A DNA stretch of 64,000 nt from positions 434,001 to 498,000 of the forward strand of contig NZ_JBIWXY010000001.1 in assembly GCF_044751345.1 (NCBI RefSeq), written 5' to 3'. Position numbers and translations under genes: made by a program. The notes below the pieces were generated by a model. That model worked only from the letters and a program-made list of their open reading frames with translations. It did not search any database and was not told where the DNA came from. Position 1 is the stretch's first letter. Every line of letters starts with the position of its first letter. The DNA comes from Methylobacillus methanolivorans (GTDB lineage: Bacteria; Pseudomonadota; Gammaproteobacteria; Burkholderiales; Methylophilaceae). Shown here in pieces: positions 53,471-61,233 of this stretch.

Positions 53471-54028
53471 TTGACAGCGTTGCATTCCAACCCAGCTATT
53501 ATATTGCAGCAAGCAAGCCTGGTTCACGATGAAGCAACTGTGAGCCAGGCTGTCAGCAGGCTTGCACAAGGCATCACGGAGATGCTGAATGATGAAAAGC
53601 CTTTAGTGCTGTGTGTGATGGGAGGCGGAGTAGTATTTACCGGTCAATTATTACCGCAATTGCTATTTCCCCTTGAGTTTGGCTATGTGCAGGCTAGCCG
53701 CTATCACAATCGCACACATGGCGATGAACAACTGGTCTGGAAGGTTAAGCCTGGCGAGGAAGTGCGAGATCGGACGATCCTTGTGCTGGATGATATTTTG
53801 GATGAGGGTGTCACGCTGGCCGAAATCAAGGCACAGTGCCTAGCACTTGGTGCTAAGCGTGTTGTAGTGGCTGTATTGGTTGAGAAGTTGTTGGATCCGG
53901 GTAAACTGAAACCAATCAAGGCTGACTTTGTTGGTTTGCAGGTACCTAATCAATATGTCTTTGGTTGTGGCATGGATGCTTACGGTTGGTGGCGCAATCT
54001 ACCGGCCATTTATGCTCTTCCAGGCTGA
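53471..54028 (+). CDS. hpt: Hypoxanthine-guanine phosphoribosyltransferase
   Basis: Purine salvage enzyme, 185 residues, starting at TTG 53471; 5 nt separate it from galU. The PRPP-binding loop TILVLDDILDEGVTLAEI is clear, along with VLCVMGGGVVFTGQLLPQ and a C-terminal NQYVFGCGMDAYGWWRNLP. The family form is the short bacterial Hpt type with a hypoxanthine/guanine preference. No ATG is available at the start. It is convergent with the CheY-like gene across 16 nt. Confidence 0.9.
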   Translation: MTALHSNPAIILQQASLVHDEATVSQAVSRLAQGITEMLNDEKPLVLCVMGGGVVFTGQLLPQLLFPLEFGYVQASRYHNRTHGDEQLVWKVKPGEEVRDRTILVLDDILDEGVTLAEIKAQCLALGAKRVVVAVLVEKLLDPGKLKPIKADFVGLQVPNQYVFGCGMDAYGWWRNLPAIYALPG

Positions 54029-54044
54029 TGTGTGCCTAATGCTA

Positions 54045-54428
54045 TTAGTATTGCAGACGCTGCCCAGACAATAGCGATTTTACAATTTCTGCTAGTTTGA
54101 TGGGGCTGAATGGTTTGACCAGATACTCGTCACATCCTGAGCGATATCCATCCAGCATGTCTTGTTCTTGCGCACGAGCGGTGAGAAAAATAATTTTTGT
54201 GTTTTTGAAGTCATCTTCGTTTTTGAGTTTGTCGCATATCTGGTAGCCATTCATGAGCCCAGGCATCATGATGTCCATTAATATCAGGTCTGGTTTGAAT
54301 TGTTCTGCCAATGCCAAGCCACTATCTCCATTGTTAGCTTCGTAAATCGTATATTGCTCATCGCCGAGGCTAAGATGAATAAGTTTACGCACGTCCTCTT
54401 GATCTTCAATAATGAGTATCTTGTGCAA
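54045..54428 (-). CDS. CheY-like single-domain response regulator
   Basis: Receiver only, 127 residues: ILIIEDQEDVRKLIHL, acceptor Asp in LILMDIMMPGLMNGYQI, Thr/Ser in FLTARAQ and the switch Lys in EYLVKPFSP. The DIMMPG loop is followed by an extra residue before NGYQ. It has no output domain, so it would act by phosphotransfer or protein binding. It is divergent from the HTH-receiver gene across a 149-bp region with tandem repeats. The nearby histidine kinase at 55233 is a likely phosphodonor. Confidence 0.92.
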   Translation of the reverse strand: MHKILIIEDQEDVRKLIHLSLGDEQYTIYEANNGDSGLALAEQFKPDLILMDIMMPGLMNGYQICDKLKNEDDFKNTKIIFLTARAQEQDMLDGYRSGCDEYLVKPFSPIKLAEIVKSLLSGQRLQY

Positions 54429-54482
54429 TTATTGCTCCCCGGATTCTTGATTTATTCTGCATGGCACTATTATGATTAGTGA

Positions 54483-54500
54483 TTTTTATCATTTTTATCA
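54483..54500 (-). promoter_or_regulatory. Tandem 9-bp direct repeats, TGATAAAAA x2
   Basis: The minus strand reads TGATAAAAATGATAAAAA, two perfect 9-mers, in the 149-bp region between two divergent regulator genes. The same repeat occurs at 57277-57303 in front of the lipoprotein gene, sharing 15 identical bases. Confidence 0.6.
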
Positions 54501-54577
54501 TATTGGTTTAATATGTCAACGTGTTCTGTGACGGAATCAATCTATCTGATTGATTTTTATTTGTAAGTAAGGATAAT

Positions 54578-55246
54578 GTGAATATATTACATTCCAATAA
54601 TGTCGTCATGGTTAATCAAGATACTGGGAAGGAAGAGTTCATATCCACAAGAGATGCCTCTAAAGTATTAGAGGTTTCCTTGCGAACAGTACAGTTATGG
54701 GTTGAGTCCGGTGTCCTGAAAGCATGGAAAACAGCGGGAGGTCATCGCCGGATCGCGCGTTCTTCGATTGACCATATTCTCAGCCAGCGTCGGCAAGCCA
54801 TTATCCCAGCAACTGGGCAGACCTCGGAGCAGAAGGTATTTCACATTCTGTTGGTGGAGGATGATAGCGCCTTACGGAATTTATTCTCTTATTTTTTCTC
54901 TAGCTGGAAATACCCTGTCCGTATTAATGTGGCTACAGATGGCTTTGAAGGCTTGATTAGCTTGGGACGCGAGGTGCCAGATTTATTGATCACGGATCTG
55001 AACATGCCGGGAATGAGTGGCTTTGAGATGCTCCGTCACCTGAAGAGTTCAAATCAATTCAGTAAGTTAAACATCATCGCCTTGACCGCTCTGAATGATG
55101 ATTATATTCAGGACAAAGGTGGGCTACCGGAGGGCGTGTTATTGTTTCGTAAACCTGTGGCATTGAGCCAGCTTGAGCCACTGATTGAGGCGATGATTGC
55201 GAATGTCACAGGGCAAAGTCAGTTTAAAGCGCATGCGTCAATTTAG
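54578..55246 (+). CDS. Excisionase/MerR-type HTH fused to a receiver domain
   Basis: 222 residues from GTG 54578, with AAGGA 6 nt upstream. Residues 20-70 are a winged HTH of the excisionase/MerR-like kind (STRDASKVLEVSLRTVQLWV, then GHRRIARSSIDHIL). Residues about 90-215 are a receiver: HILLVEDDSALRNLFSY, acceptor Asp in LLITDLNMPGMSGFEML, Thr in IIALTAL and switch Lys in LFRKPVALSQ. The order, DNA-binding first and receiver last, is unusual for response regulators. The kinase gene overlaps its 3' end. It probably binds the tandem TGATAAAAA repeats nearby. Confidence 0.9.
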   Translation: MNILHSNNVVMVNQDTGKEEFISTRDASKVLEVSLRTVQLWVESGVLKAWKTAGGHRRIARSSIDHILSQRRQAIIPATGQTSEQKVFHILLVEDDSALRNLFSYFFSSWKYPVRINVATDGFEGLISLGREVPDLLITDLNMPGMSGFEMLRHLKSSNQFSKLNIIALTALNDDYIQDKGGLPEGVLLFRKPVALSQLEPLIEAMIANVTGQSQFKAHASI

Positions 55247-57131
55247 GCCCGCGCTACAGCTTCCTAGTCCCACGCCAGATTTCCTGGCTTTTTTCCCCTT
55301 TCACGTCATTGTTGATGAGCATTTAATTATTCAGGAAACAGGCCATGGCCTGCAGTCGCTGGATTTTGCTCAATGCCATGGGCGCAACATTGCAGATCTA
55401 TTCGATATACTGGCGCCGATAGAATTTTTCTGCCTACAGGTATTATTGTCTGAACGAGAGCAGACCTGCCTCTTGCGCCACAAAGCGACGGGTGTTTTGC
55501 TCGGGGGGAAAGTGACGAAGCACCATCAACGCTATGTTGCATTCTTGTTGATTCCTTGGGTTGCAGATACCGCTGATATCAAACATATTCCTCTTCAGCC
55601 TAAGTCCATTAAGCGTGCTCAGAGACAGTTGTTTTATTCTTCCCTGCTGAATACGCGCAAGTTGAATGTGCAAAAGAAGCAATTATTCCAAGCGCATGCT
55701 TTGCTATCCATGCGTGAATCCGAATCAAGGACGCTGACACATATTGTCTCGATGACGGATAACTCAGTCATCATCGCTAATGCACTGGGGTATATCGAGT
55801 GGGTGAACGAGGCTTTTGTGCGCCGTTCAGGCTATCTGCCCGAAGAGGTGATAGGTCGTTATTTAGGCGACTTGATGGATGGCGACGAGGATACAGCAGA
55901 GCAAATCAAGCGTCAGCTTCAGCTCAAGCAAAGCTATCATGCCGAGTTGCTGAGGACAGCAAAAGATGGCACAAGCTATTGGGTTGATCTCGATATTGAG
56001 CCTTTGTTTGATGCGAATGGACAAGTTTTTAATTACATTGCTGTTGCGCGAGATATTACAGAAAGAAAAACAGCACAAGAAACTTCCAGTCGCCTGCATG
56101 GCATCATGCAAAGCACCTTTGAGTTGAGCCCAGATGGTTTTGTCACCTTTAATAAAAAAGGCGTATTGAGTTCGTTCAACCCTGCTTTCCTGAATATGAC
56201 GGGTTTGCAACCTGAGCAACTGTATGCCATTCCGCAAGATGAATTTGTCAGGCTGTTAAAGTCGCTTTGTCAGGACGATGAGACTAGCGCTGCACAGCGC
56301 TTGCCCGATGCAGTGGTATTGCGCATGACAAAACCCAAATTAACAGTCATCAAGCATTCTGTGCGCGAGGCGCAAGATTCCGATGATCGTTTTGTTGGCA
56401 CTATTCATTATTTCCGTGATATTACCCAAGAGTCAGAGCTGCATCGCATGAAAGGGGAGTTCCTGTCGATGGCCGCCCATGAGTTGCGTACCCCCATGTC
56501 CAGCATCCATGGATTTACCGAGTTACTCCTTAAGCGGGAGTTTAATGCCGATCAGCAAAAGGATATGTTGGCAACCGTGCATCGACAGTCCGTGCGGTTG
56601 ACCAAATTAATCAATGATCTGTTAGATCTGGCCAAGATTGAGGCTAGAAAAGGCATGAGCTTCGATATCAGGCCTTATCGCCTGACAGATATCGTTGATA
56701 CAGCACTCAAGGAGTTTCTTGTCAGCGGCGAAGGTAGGGCGATCAGCTTTAATTTCAATAACCATGCGTTGAAGGTGTCGGCCGATTTCGACAAGCTGAT
56801 ACAAGCATTGGTCAACGTGCTATCCAATGCACATAAATATTCTGATCCGGGTACGGAAATCCGTCTGTATATCCATGAGCAACAGAAATATCAGCATACC
56901 TATGTAGGTATTGCCGTTGAGGATCATGGCATCGGGATGAGCAAAGAGCATATGGATCATTTATTTGAACGCTTTTACCGAGCTGACACTTCCGGCAGTA
57001 TTCCTGGAACAGGTCTAGGTCTTTGCTTGGTGAAGGAAATCATGGAGATTCATGGTGGCTGGGTGGACGTTTCGTCTGTGTATGGCGAAGGTAGTGTTGT
57101 GACGCTTTGGCTAAAGAAACTGAAAGACTAG
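55233..57131 (+). CDS. HNOBA-PAS-PAS sensor histidine kinase
   Basis: About 632 residues from ATG 55233 (MRQFRPALQLP); ATG 55203 or TTG 55197 would lengthen it. The N-terminal ~130 residues resemble the H-NOX-associated (HNOBA) domain: FLAFFPFHVIVDEHLIIQET and the G/L-rich segment after it. A coiled coil (about 145-175), two PAS/PAC modules (NSVIIANALGYIEWVNEAFV; ELSPDGFVTFNKKG), then HisKA with HELRTPMSSIHGFTELL and HATPase with NVLSNAHKYSD, DHGIGMSKE and GTGLGLCLVKEI. It lacks transmembrane helices, so it is cytoplasmic. It overlaps the HTH-receiver gene by 14 nt, making the two a cognate pair. Confidence 0.88.
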   Translation: MRQFRPALQLPSPTPDFLAFFPFHVIVDEHLIIQETGHGLQSLDFAQCHGRNIADLFDILAPIEFFCLQVLLSEREQTCLLRHKATGVLLGGKVTKHHQRYVAFLLIPWVADTADIKHIPLQPKSIKRAQRQLFYSSLLNTRKLNVQKKQLFQAHALLSMRESESRTLTHIVSMTDNSVIIANALGYIEWVNEAFVRRSGYLPEEVIGRYLGDLMDGDEDTAEQIKRQLQLKQSYHAELLRTAKDGTSYWVDLDIEPLFDANGQVFNYIAVARDITERKTAQETSSRLHGIMQSTFELSPDGFVTFNKKGVLSSFNPAFLNMTGLQPEQLYAIPQDEFVRLLKSLCQDDETSAAQRLPDAVVLRMTKPKLTVIKHSVREAQDSDDRFVGTIHYFRDITQESELHRMKGEFLSMAAHELRTPMSSIHGFTELLLKREFNADQQKDMLATVHRQSVRLTKLINDLLDLAKIEARKGMSFDIRPYRLTDIVDTALKEFLVSGEGRAISFNFNNHALKVSADFDKLIQALVNVLSNAHKYSDPGTEIRLYIHEQQKYQHTYVGIAVEDHGIGMSKEHMDHLFERFYRADTSGSIPGTGLGLCLVKEIMEIHGGWVDVSSVYGEGSVVTLWLKKLKD

Positions 57132-57199
57132 TTGCTAAAAAGACACACTTTGCAAAGCTTTATTTCCTTGCAGTAATTTACTTCTCAAATTGAATAGCT

Positions 57200-57236
57200 A
57201 AGCCATTTCTCGAGTGATTCGGGAAATGGCTTTTTT
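57200..57236 (+). terminator. Intrinsic terminator after the kinase gene
   Basis: AGCCATTTCTCGA, loop GTGAT, TCGGGAAATGGCT with one wobble pair, then TTTTTC. Confidence 0.85.
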
Positions 57237-57266
57237 CATTTCTGGATATCCCGTCCCTTAAAATAA

Positions 57267-57303
57267 TTGACACTTTTGATAAAAGTGATAAAAATGATAA
57301 TTG
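57267..57303 (+). promoter_or_regulatory. Promoter with embedded 9-bp direct repeats
   Basis: TTGACA (57267-57272), 16-nt spacer, TAAAAA (57289-57294) with an upstream TG extension. Three tandem 9-mers cover the spacer and -10: TGATAAAAG (57277), TGATAAAAA (57286), TGATAATTG (57295). The expected start is near 57301, about 145 nt before the lipoprotein ATG. The rest of the gap 57132-57445 holds the terminator and a ribosome site; nothing else was recognised. Confidence 0.6.
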
Positions 57304-57445
57304 TGTGGCCCGTAAATAAGTTTTAAGAGCCACTTGATTGACAACAAGCAGCCAATAAATAGCGCATGTTTTAGGGTTGCTTGAGGTTATGTACGGAACG
57401 GAACCAAGTAGCAATTGGCTCCATTAACGCTTGAAGGGGAACGCA

Positions 57446-59368
57446 ATGTCCACCAAATCAAAAGTGCCGCTGAATAACGCCATCAGTCTGGCTGTCATTT
57501 GTTCTTCCATCGCATTGGTTGGTTGTGATGGAGGGGGTAAAAGCAATGTTAGGCCGACAACATCCAGCAATCCTCCGGTTGTGACGACAACCAACAATAC
57601 GCTGAATGACACCATTGATACGGTCAATGATCTCACCAACAATGTAGTCGAGCCTGTCACCACTGCTTTGCAACCTGTGACGGATCCATTGGGTGGAGCG
57701 TTGGAACCAGTGCTCAATCCGGTTGTATCTGCGTTGCAGCCCGTGCTGACACCTGTGGTGAATACCGTTAGTCCGTTAACAGCTTCACTCGCGCCAGTGA
57801 CAGATAGCTTATTACCGATTACCGGAGCCTTGGGCGATGTGGTGGCACCTGTCGCAACAGCCCTGGGGCCAACCTCCGAAGCTTTGTCCGGTGCAGTGGC
57901 ACCATTGGCAACAGCACTTGGGCCTGTGGCTGACGGGTTGAACACCGCATTATTACCGGTGACATCTGCAACCGGAAACGCAATTACACCTGTCTTAAGC
58001 GGGGTGGGAACTGTGCTGGAGCCAATTGCTGGCCCACTGGCTCCTGTGATCAATACTGCAGGCGGTGTGTTACAGCCTGTGCTTGAACCAGTGGCTGGCA
58101 TACTTGCACCAGTGGCACAAACACTGGCACCGGTGACAGACACACTTGCACCTGTGGTGAATACCGTGGCTGGTGTGGCTAATCCTTTGCTTGATACTGT
58201 GACTGGAGTGACGACACCGTTAGCTTCAACCCTGAGTCCTACCCTGGAAACCGTAGGTAATACCGTCGGTTCACTAGCGAGTGTCACTGGCACCGTTGGT
58301 AGCACTGCGGATGGTGTGGTCACGCCATTGACTACAACTGTCGGCGGTGTGGTTGGTCAGCTGGGTTCGACGTTGGCTGGCGCTATTCCAGGTGCTGAGG
58401 GTGGATTGAGTCCTGTGACTGATTTACTAGGTGGTGGTCAAGGTCTGCCAGGTCTTGATGGTGGCTTAGGCAAGGGCTTGATCGTTCAGGTCGCTGATAC
58501 CAGCAAGTATGCGGTGGATAGTGTGGCAGGTCTTGCCAAGGGTTTGGTCGGTGCTGTTGCCGGTAATGGTGCCTTGGCACCTGTCACCCAGGTATTGGCG
58601 GGTATTAATGGTGTGCTTGATCCACTGATTGGAACCAATGGTGTCCTGCCTTTGACCACGGCAGGAGGTGATCAGACATTGCTAGATCCGGTGGTCGGTA
58701 AGAATGGTGTATTGGCACTGACTAGTGGCCAGGCCAGCAATGGACAGCCTGCTTTGCTTGATCCTCTGATTGGTGAAGGTGGTGTGCTGCCACTGACCAG
58801 CGCAGAAGGTAATAAGACTACACTGGATCCATTGATTGGGCAGGCAGGTGTTTTACCTCTCACCAGCAATGTGGCTGCGAATGGTCATGGCGGTGTCCTT
58901 GCACCCGTATTGAATCTTTCCTCAGGTAATCTGGGGGGCTTGGGTAATGCACTCGCACCTGTTACCAATGTTCTGGCTGGCGGCAATATCAATGGCTTGA
59001 ATGGATTGTTGGCACCTGTGACCGGTTTGTTGGGCGGTGGAGCATTGCCGAATAGTAATTTGTTAGCGCCTGTCACTGGTTTACTGGGGGCTGGCACATT
59101 GCCTAACGGCGGGTTATTGGCTCCCGTGACTAATGTGTTGGCGCTGGGTTCTGCCGAGGGTGGCGCTCCTACGACAAATCTACTGGCACCAGTCACTACG
59201 CTGCTGTCAGGCAACAGTGGTGGTGGTCTGCTTGCTCCAGTGACCAATATTCTGGGTGGCCTTACCCAGAATGTGGGGGGGACTTCTGCAAGCGCATCTG
59301 CGTCTAATAGCGGCAATGCCACGGTAAATGGTTTGCCTGCGCTGTTGGGTGCTCTTTTCGGGAACTAA
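57446..59368 (+). CDS. Large repetitive surface lipoprotein
   Basis: 640 residues from ATG 57446, behind AAGGGGA. The signal ends in a lipobox LVGC, with the lipidated Cys at 27 followed by Asp. The mature protein is almost pure repeats: residues ~60-330 are short PV-rich units such as LAPVTDSLLPIT; ~385-480 hold four units of the DPLIGxxGVLPLTS kind; ~500-620 hold LLAPVTGLLGGG-type units. It is rich in Leu, Pro, Val, Thr, Gly and Ala, with almost no aromatic or charged residues, suggesting an extended or beta-stacked fibre. The TpsB-like transporter gene follows. No known domain; NCBI-style names such as collagen-like repeat protein would be only descriptive. Confidence 0.85.
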   Translation: MSTKSKVPLNNAISLAVICSSIALVGCDGGGKSNVRPTTSSNPPVVTTTNNTLNDTIDTVNDLTNNVVEPVTTALQPVTDPLGGALEPVLNPVVSALQPVLTPVVNTVSPLTASLAPVTDSLLPITGALGDVVAPVATALGPTSEALSGAVAPLATALGPVADGLNTALLPVTSATGNAITPVLSGVGTVLEPIAGPLAPVINTAGGVLQPVLEPVAGILAPVAQTLAPVTDTLAPVVNTVAGVANPLLDTVTGVTTPLASTLSPTLETVGNTVGSLASVTGTVGSTADGVVTPLTTTVGGVVGQLGSTLAGAIPGAEGGLSPVTDLLGGGQGLPGLDGGLGKGLIVQVADTSKYAVDSVAGLAKGLVGAVAGNGALAPVTQVLAGINGVLDPLIGTNGVLPLTTAGGDQTLLDPVVGKNGVLALTSGQASNGQPALLDPLIGEGGVLPLTSAEGNKTTLDPLIGQAGVLPLTSNVAANGHGGVLAPVLNLSSGNLGGLGNALAPVTNVLAGGNINGLNGLLAPVTGLLGGGALPNSNLLAPVTGLLGAGTLPNGGLLAPVTNVLALGSAEGGAPTTNLLAPVTTLLSGNSGGGLLAPVTNILGGLTQNVGGTSASASASNSGNATVNGLPALLGALFGN

Positions 59369-59383
59369 TATCCTGAAAGCCAT

Positions 59384-59420
59384 AAAATCCCGGCAGTAGC
59401 TGCTACTGTCGGGATTTTTA
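59384..59420 (+). terminator. Terminator between lipoprotein and transporter genes
   Basis: AAAATCCCGGCAGTAG, loop CTG, CTACTGTCGGGATTTTTA. It may reduce read-through from the abundant lipoprotein mRNA into the transporter gene. Confidence 0.85.
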
Positions 59421-59457
59421 TTGGAGTTGCATATGGATTGACTGCATAGGGGAGAAA

Positions 59458-61158
59458 ATGCAGAAAACGAAGAAAAGCCCAGGCAGGGCACTGATTGCTG
59501 TGCTGATTGGCAGCATGCTGATTAACCCGCCTTACTTATTAGCAGTAGAAAATCCAGTGGATACTTTGCCCAAGGCAGAGGCCCCTAAGACCAGGCCGCA
59601 AGCTGAGGTGCAAGTGGAGAAACAAACTCAGATTTCTCCTGAGGTACAAAAAATATTAGAAACGGAAGTACAGCCAGCCAGTTTTGGTATTTATGGTGTG
59701 AAAGCTGTACCGTTTGAAGAAGTGAGCGCTTTTTTTGCGCCTTATGCCAATAAGAAAATCACGATCGCTAAGATCATTGAATTATCCAACCAGGTCACAG
59801 CGTTTTATCAGCAACGCGGCCTGCCTTTATCATTTTGTTATATTCCTGCTCAAAATTTTAATGAGCCAGTGATCACGGTGGTCGTGATAGAGGGGCATAT
59901 CGGCTCCGTCAAGATTGAAGGAAACCCGGGAGCGACTGAGGGCAAGATACGCGAGATCATCCAGCCGTTATTGACTGAAAAACCGCTGACTCGGCCGACA
60001 ATGGAGCGCTATACGACCATGCTGGGTTTGTTGCCCGGGCTGAAAATCCAGGCTTCCTTGCCATTGCCACAACAGATGGATGGAGCGTCAGAACTGACGC
60101 TCAAGGTAGATCGCAAACCGATTGAAGCTTTGGGACGTTTGGAAACTGTGCAACCATTCACGCGTGGTATTTTTACTGTCAAGGCCAGTGGCAACACGAG
60201 CTTGGCGGAAGAAATCACGGCATCTACCCTGATCTCTGCCGAAAATGAACAGTACTATGCACTGAGCTATGCACAACCTATTGGCAAGGAGGGATTGATC
60301 GTCAGGATAGATGCATCGGATTATGATGGCAAGCCTACGGCAGAGCTGGCGTCAGGCCTGGGGCGCATGGTGAATTCGCAGCGGTTAAGTATAGGGCTGA
60401 GTTATCCTTTGATGTTGCGGCAGGATAAAAGCCTGCTGCTTTCAGCATCTTTGACAGCCAATAACTTTGAAGATGAAATCCGCAGCAAGCAGAGCGGCGC
60501 TGCAATCACGACCACTTCCGATATACGTACCGTCTCCTTAGGGGCTAGCTACAGTGATACGACCGCACATCGAGGCCGTCGATTGCAATTGACTATGAGC
60601 CGTGGATTGGATGCCATGGGGGCTTCCAAGGAAATCTCCACCAATTTCCCATCGCAACCAATCACCAGCAACATTGACTTGAACTTCTCAAAGTATTTGG
60701 TCAATTTTGTGCAGCGCAATTATTTGGATGGTGCTTGGGGAACATCGGTGTCCGGCACGATGCAATATTCACCCGATGATTTACCGATTACCGAGAAAAT
60801 ACAGTTTGGTGGTTACCAGCACGGGCGTGCTTATCGCCCTGGTCGTCTGGTAGGTGATTCGGGGTGGGGAATAACCCTGGAGTTGAATCGCACCATACCA
60901 TTCAACTACAAATTGCCTTTTTATCAGATGGTGGGCTTGCAACCTTATGTATTGCTTGAATCGGCGCGTATTTACGAGCATACCCAAACCCAAGAGCTGG
61001 AAAAAATGAGTTCCGTCTCGCTGGGTATGCGCTTAATCAGTGATCAGCCTGATCGCACCAACTTGGATTTTTCGATTTCCAAGGCGATTACGTCAGGAGG
61101 GCGCAGTAGCGCACTGAAAGACTTGGCGTTTGGTTTCAATTTTGGCATACCGTTCTAG
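59458..61158 (+). CDS. ShlB/FhaC/HecB-type outer-membrane transporter (TpsB)
   Basis: 566 residues, ATG 59458 behind GGGGAGA. A long signal peptide (to about residue 31) is followed by a Pro/Lys/Glu-rich linker, a ShlB-type POTRA (FGIYGVKAVPFEEVSAFFAP ... LPLSFCYIPAQ), a second POTRA (VVIEGHIGSVKIEGN), and a 16-strand-type barrel that ends in Phe (NFGIPF), the usual C-terminal BAM signal. TpsB proteins export a partner across the outer membrane. The only candidate partner here is the repetitive lipoprotein, which lacks a recognisable TPS domain. A bidirectional terminator follows. Confidence 0.92.
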   Translation: MQKTKKSPGRALIAVLIGSMLINPPYLLAVENPVDTLPKAEAPKTRPQAEVQVEKQTQISPEVQKILETEVQPASFGIYGVKAVPFEEVSAFFAPYANKKITIAKIIELSNQVTAFYQQRGLPLSFCYIPAQNFNEPVITVVVIEGHIGSVKIEGNPGATEGKIREIIQPLLTEKPLTRPTMERYTTMLGLLPGLKIQASLPLPQQMDGASELTLKVDRKPIEALGRLETVQPFTRGIFTVKASGNTSLAEEITASTLISAENEQYYALSYAQPIGKEGLIVRIDASDYDGKPTAELASGLGRMVNSQRLSIGLSYPLMLRQDKSLLLSASLTANNFEDEIRSKQSGAAITTTSDIRTVSLGASYSDTTAHRGRRLQLTMSRGLDAMGASKEISTNFPSQPITSNIDLNFSKYLVNFVQRNYLDGAWGTSVSGTMQYSPDDLPITEKIQFGGYQHGRAYRPGRLVGDSGWGITLELNRTIPFNYKLPFYQMVGLQPYVLLESARIYEHTQTQELEKMSSVSLGMRLISDQPDRTNLDFSISKAITSGGRSSALKDLAFGFNFGIPF

Positions 61159-61180
61159 CCGTGTGGTAACGGCCAAGAAT

Positions 61181-61212
61181 AAAAAAAGAGCACCGGATGG
61201 TGCTCTTTTTTT
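61181..61212. terminator. Bidirectional terminator
   Basis: AAAAAAAGAGCACC, loop GGAT, GGTGCTCTTTTTTT, between the convergent transporter (+) and gdhA (-). Confidence 0.95.
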
Positions 61213-61233
61213 GCTCTTCATACTAATAGATGC

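Noticed and set aside
57424..58323. Long open frame of 299 codons on the minus strand across the lipoprotein gene
   Set aside because: It is a by-product of the repetitive, T/G/C-biased coding sequence; its own product is a low-complexity mirror with no ribosome site.
57600..59340. Regular repeats considered as a possible CRISPR-like array
   Set aside because: The repeats are in-frame, variable in length and code for PV/LAPVT-type units; there is no constant repeat with unique spacers.
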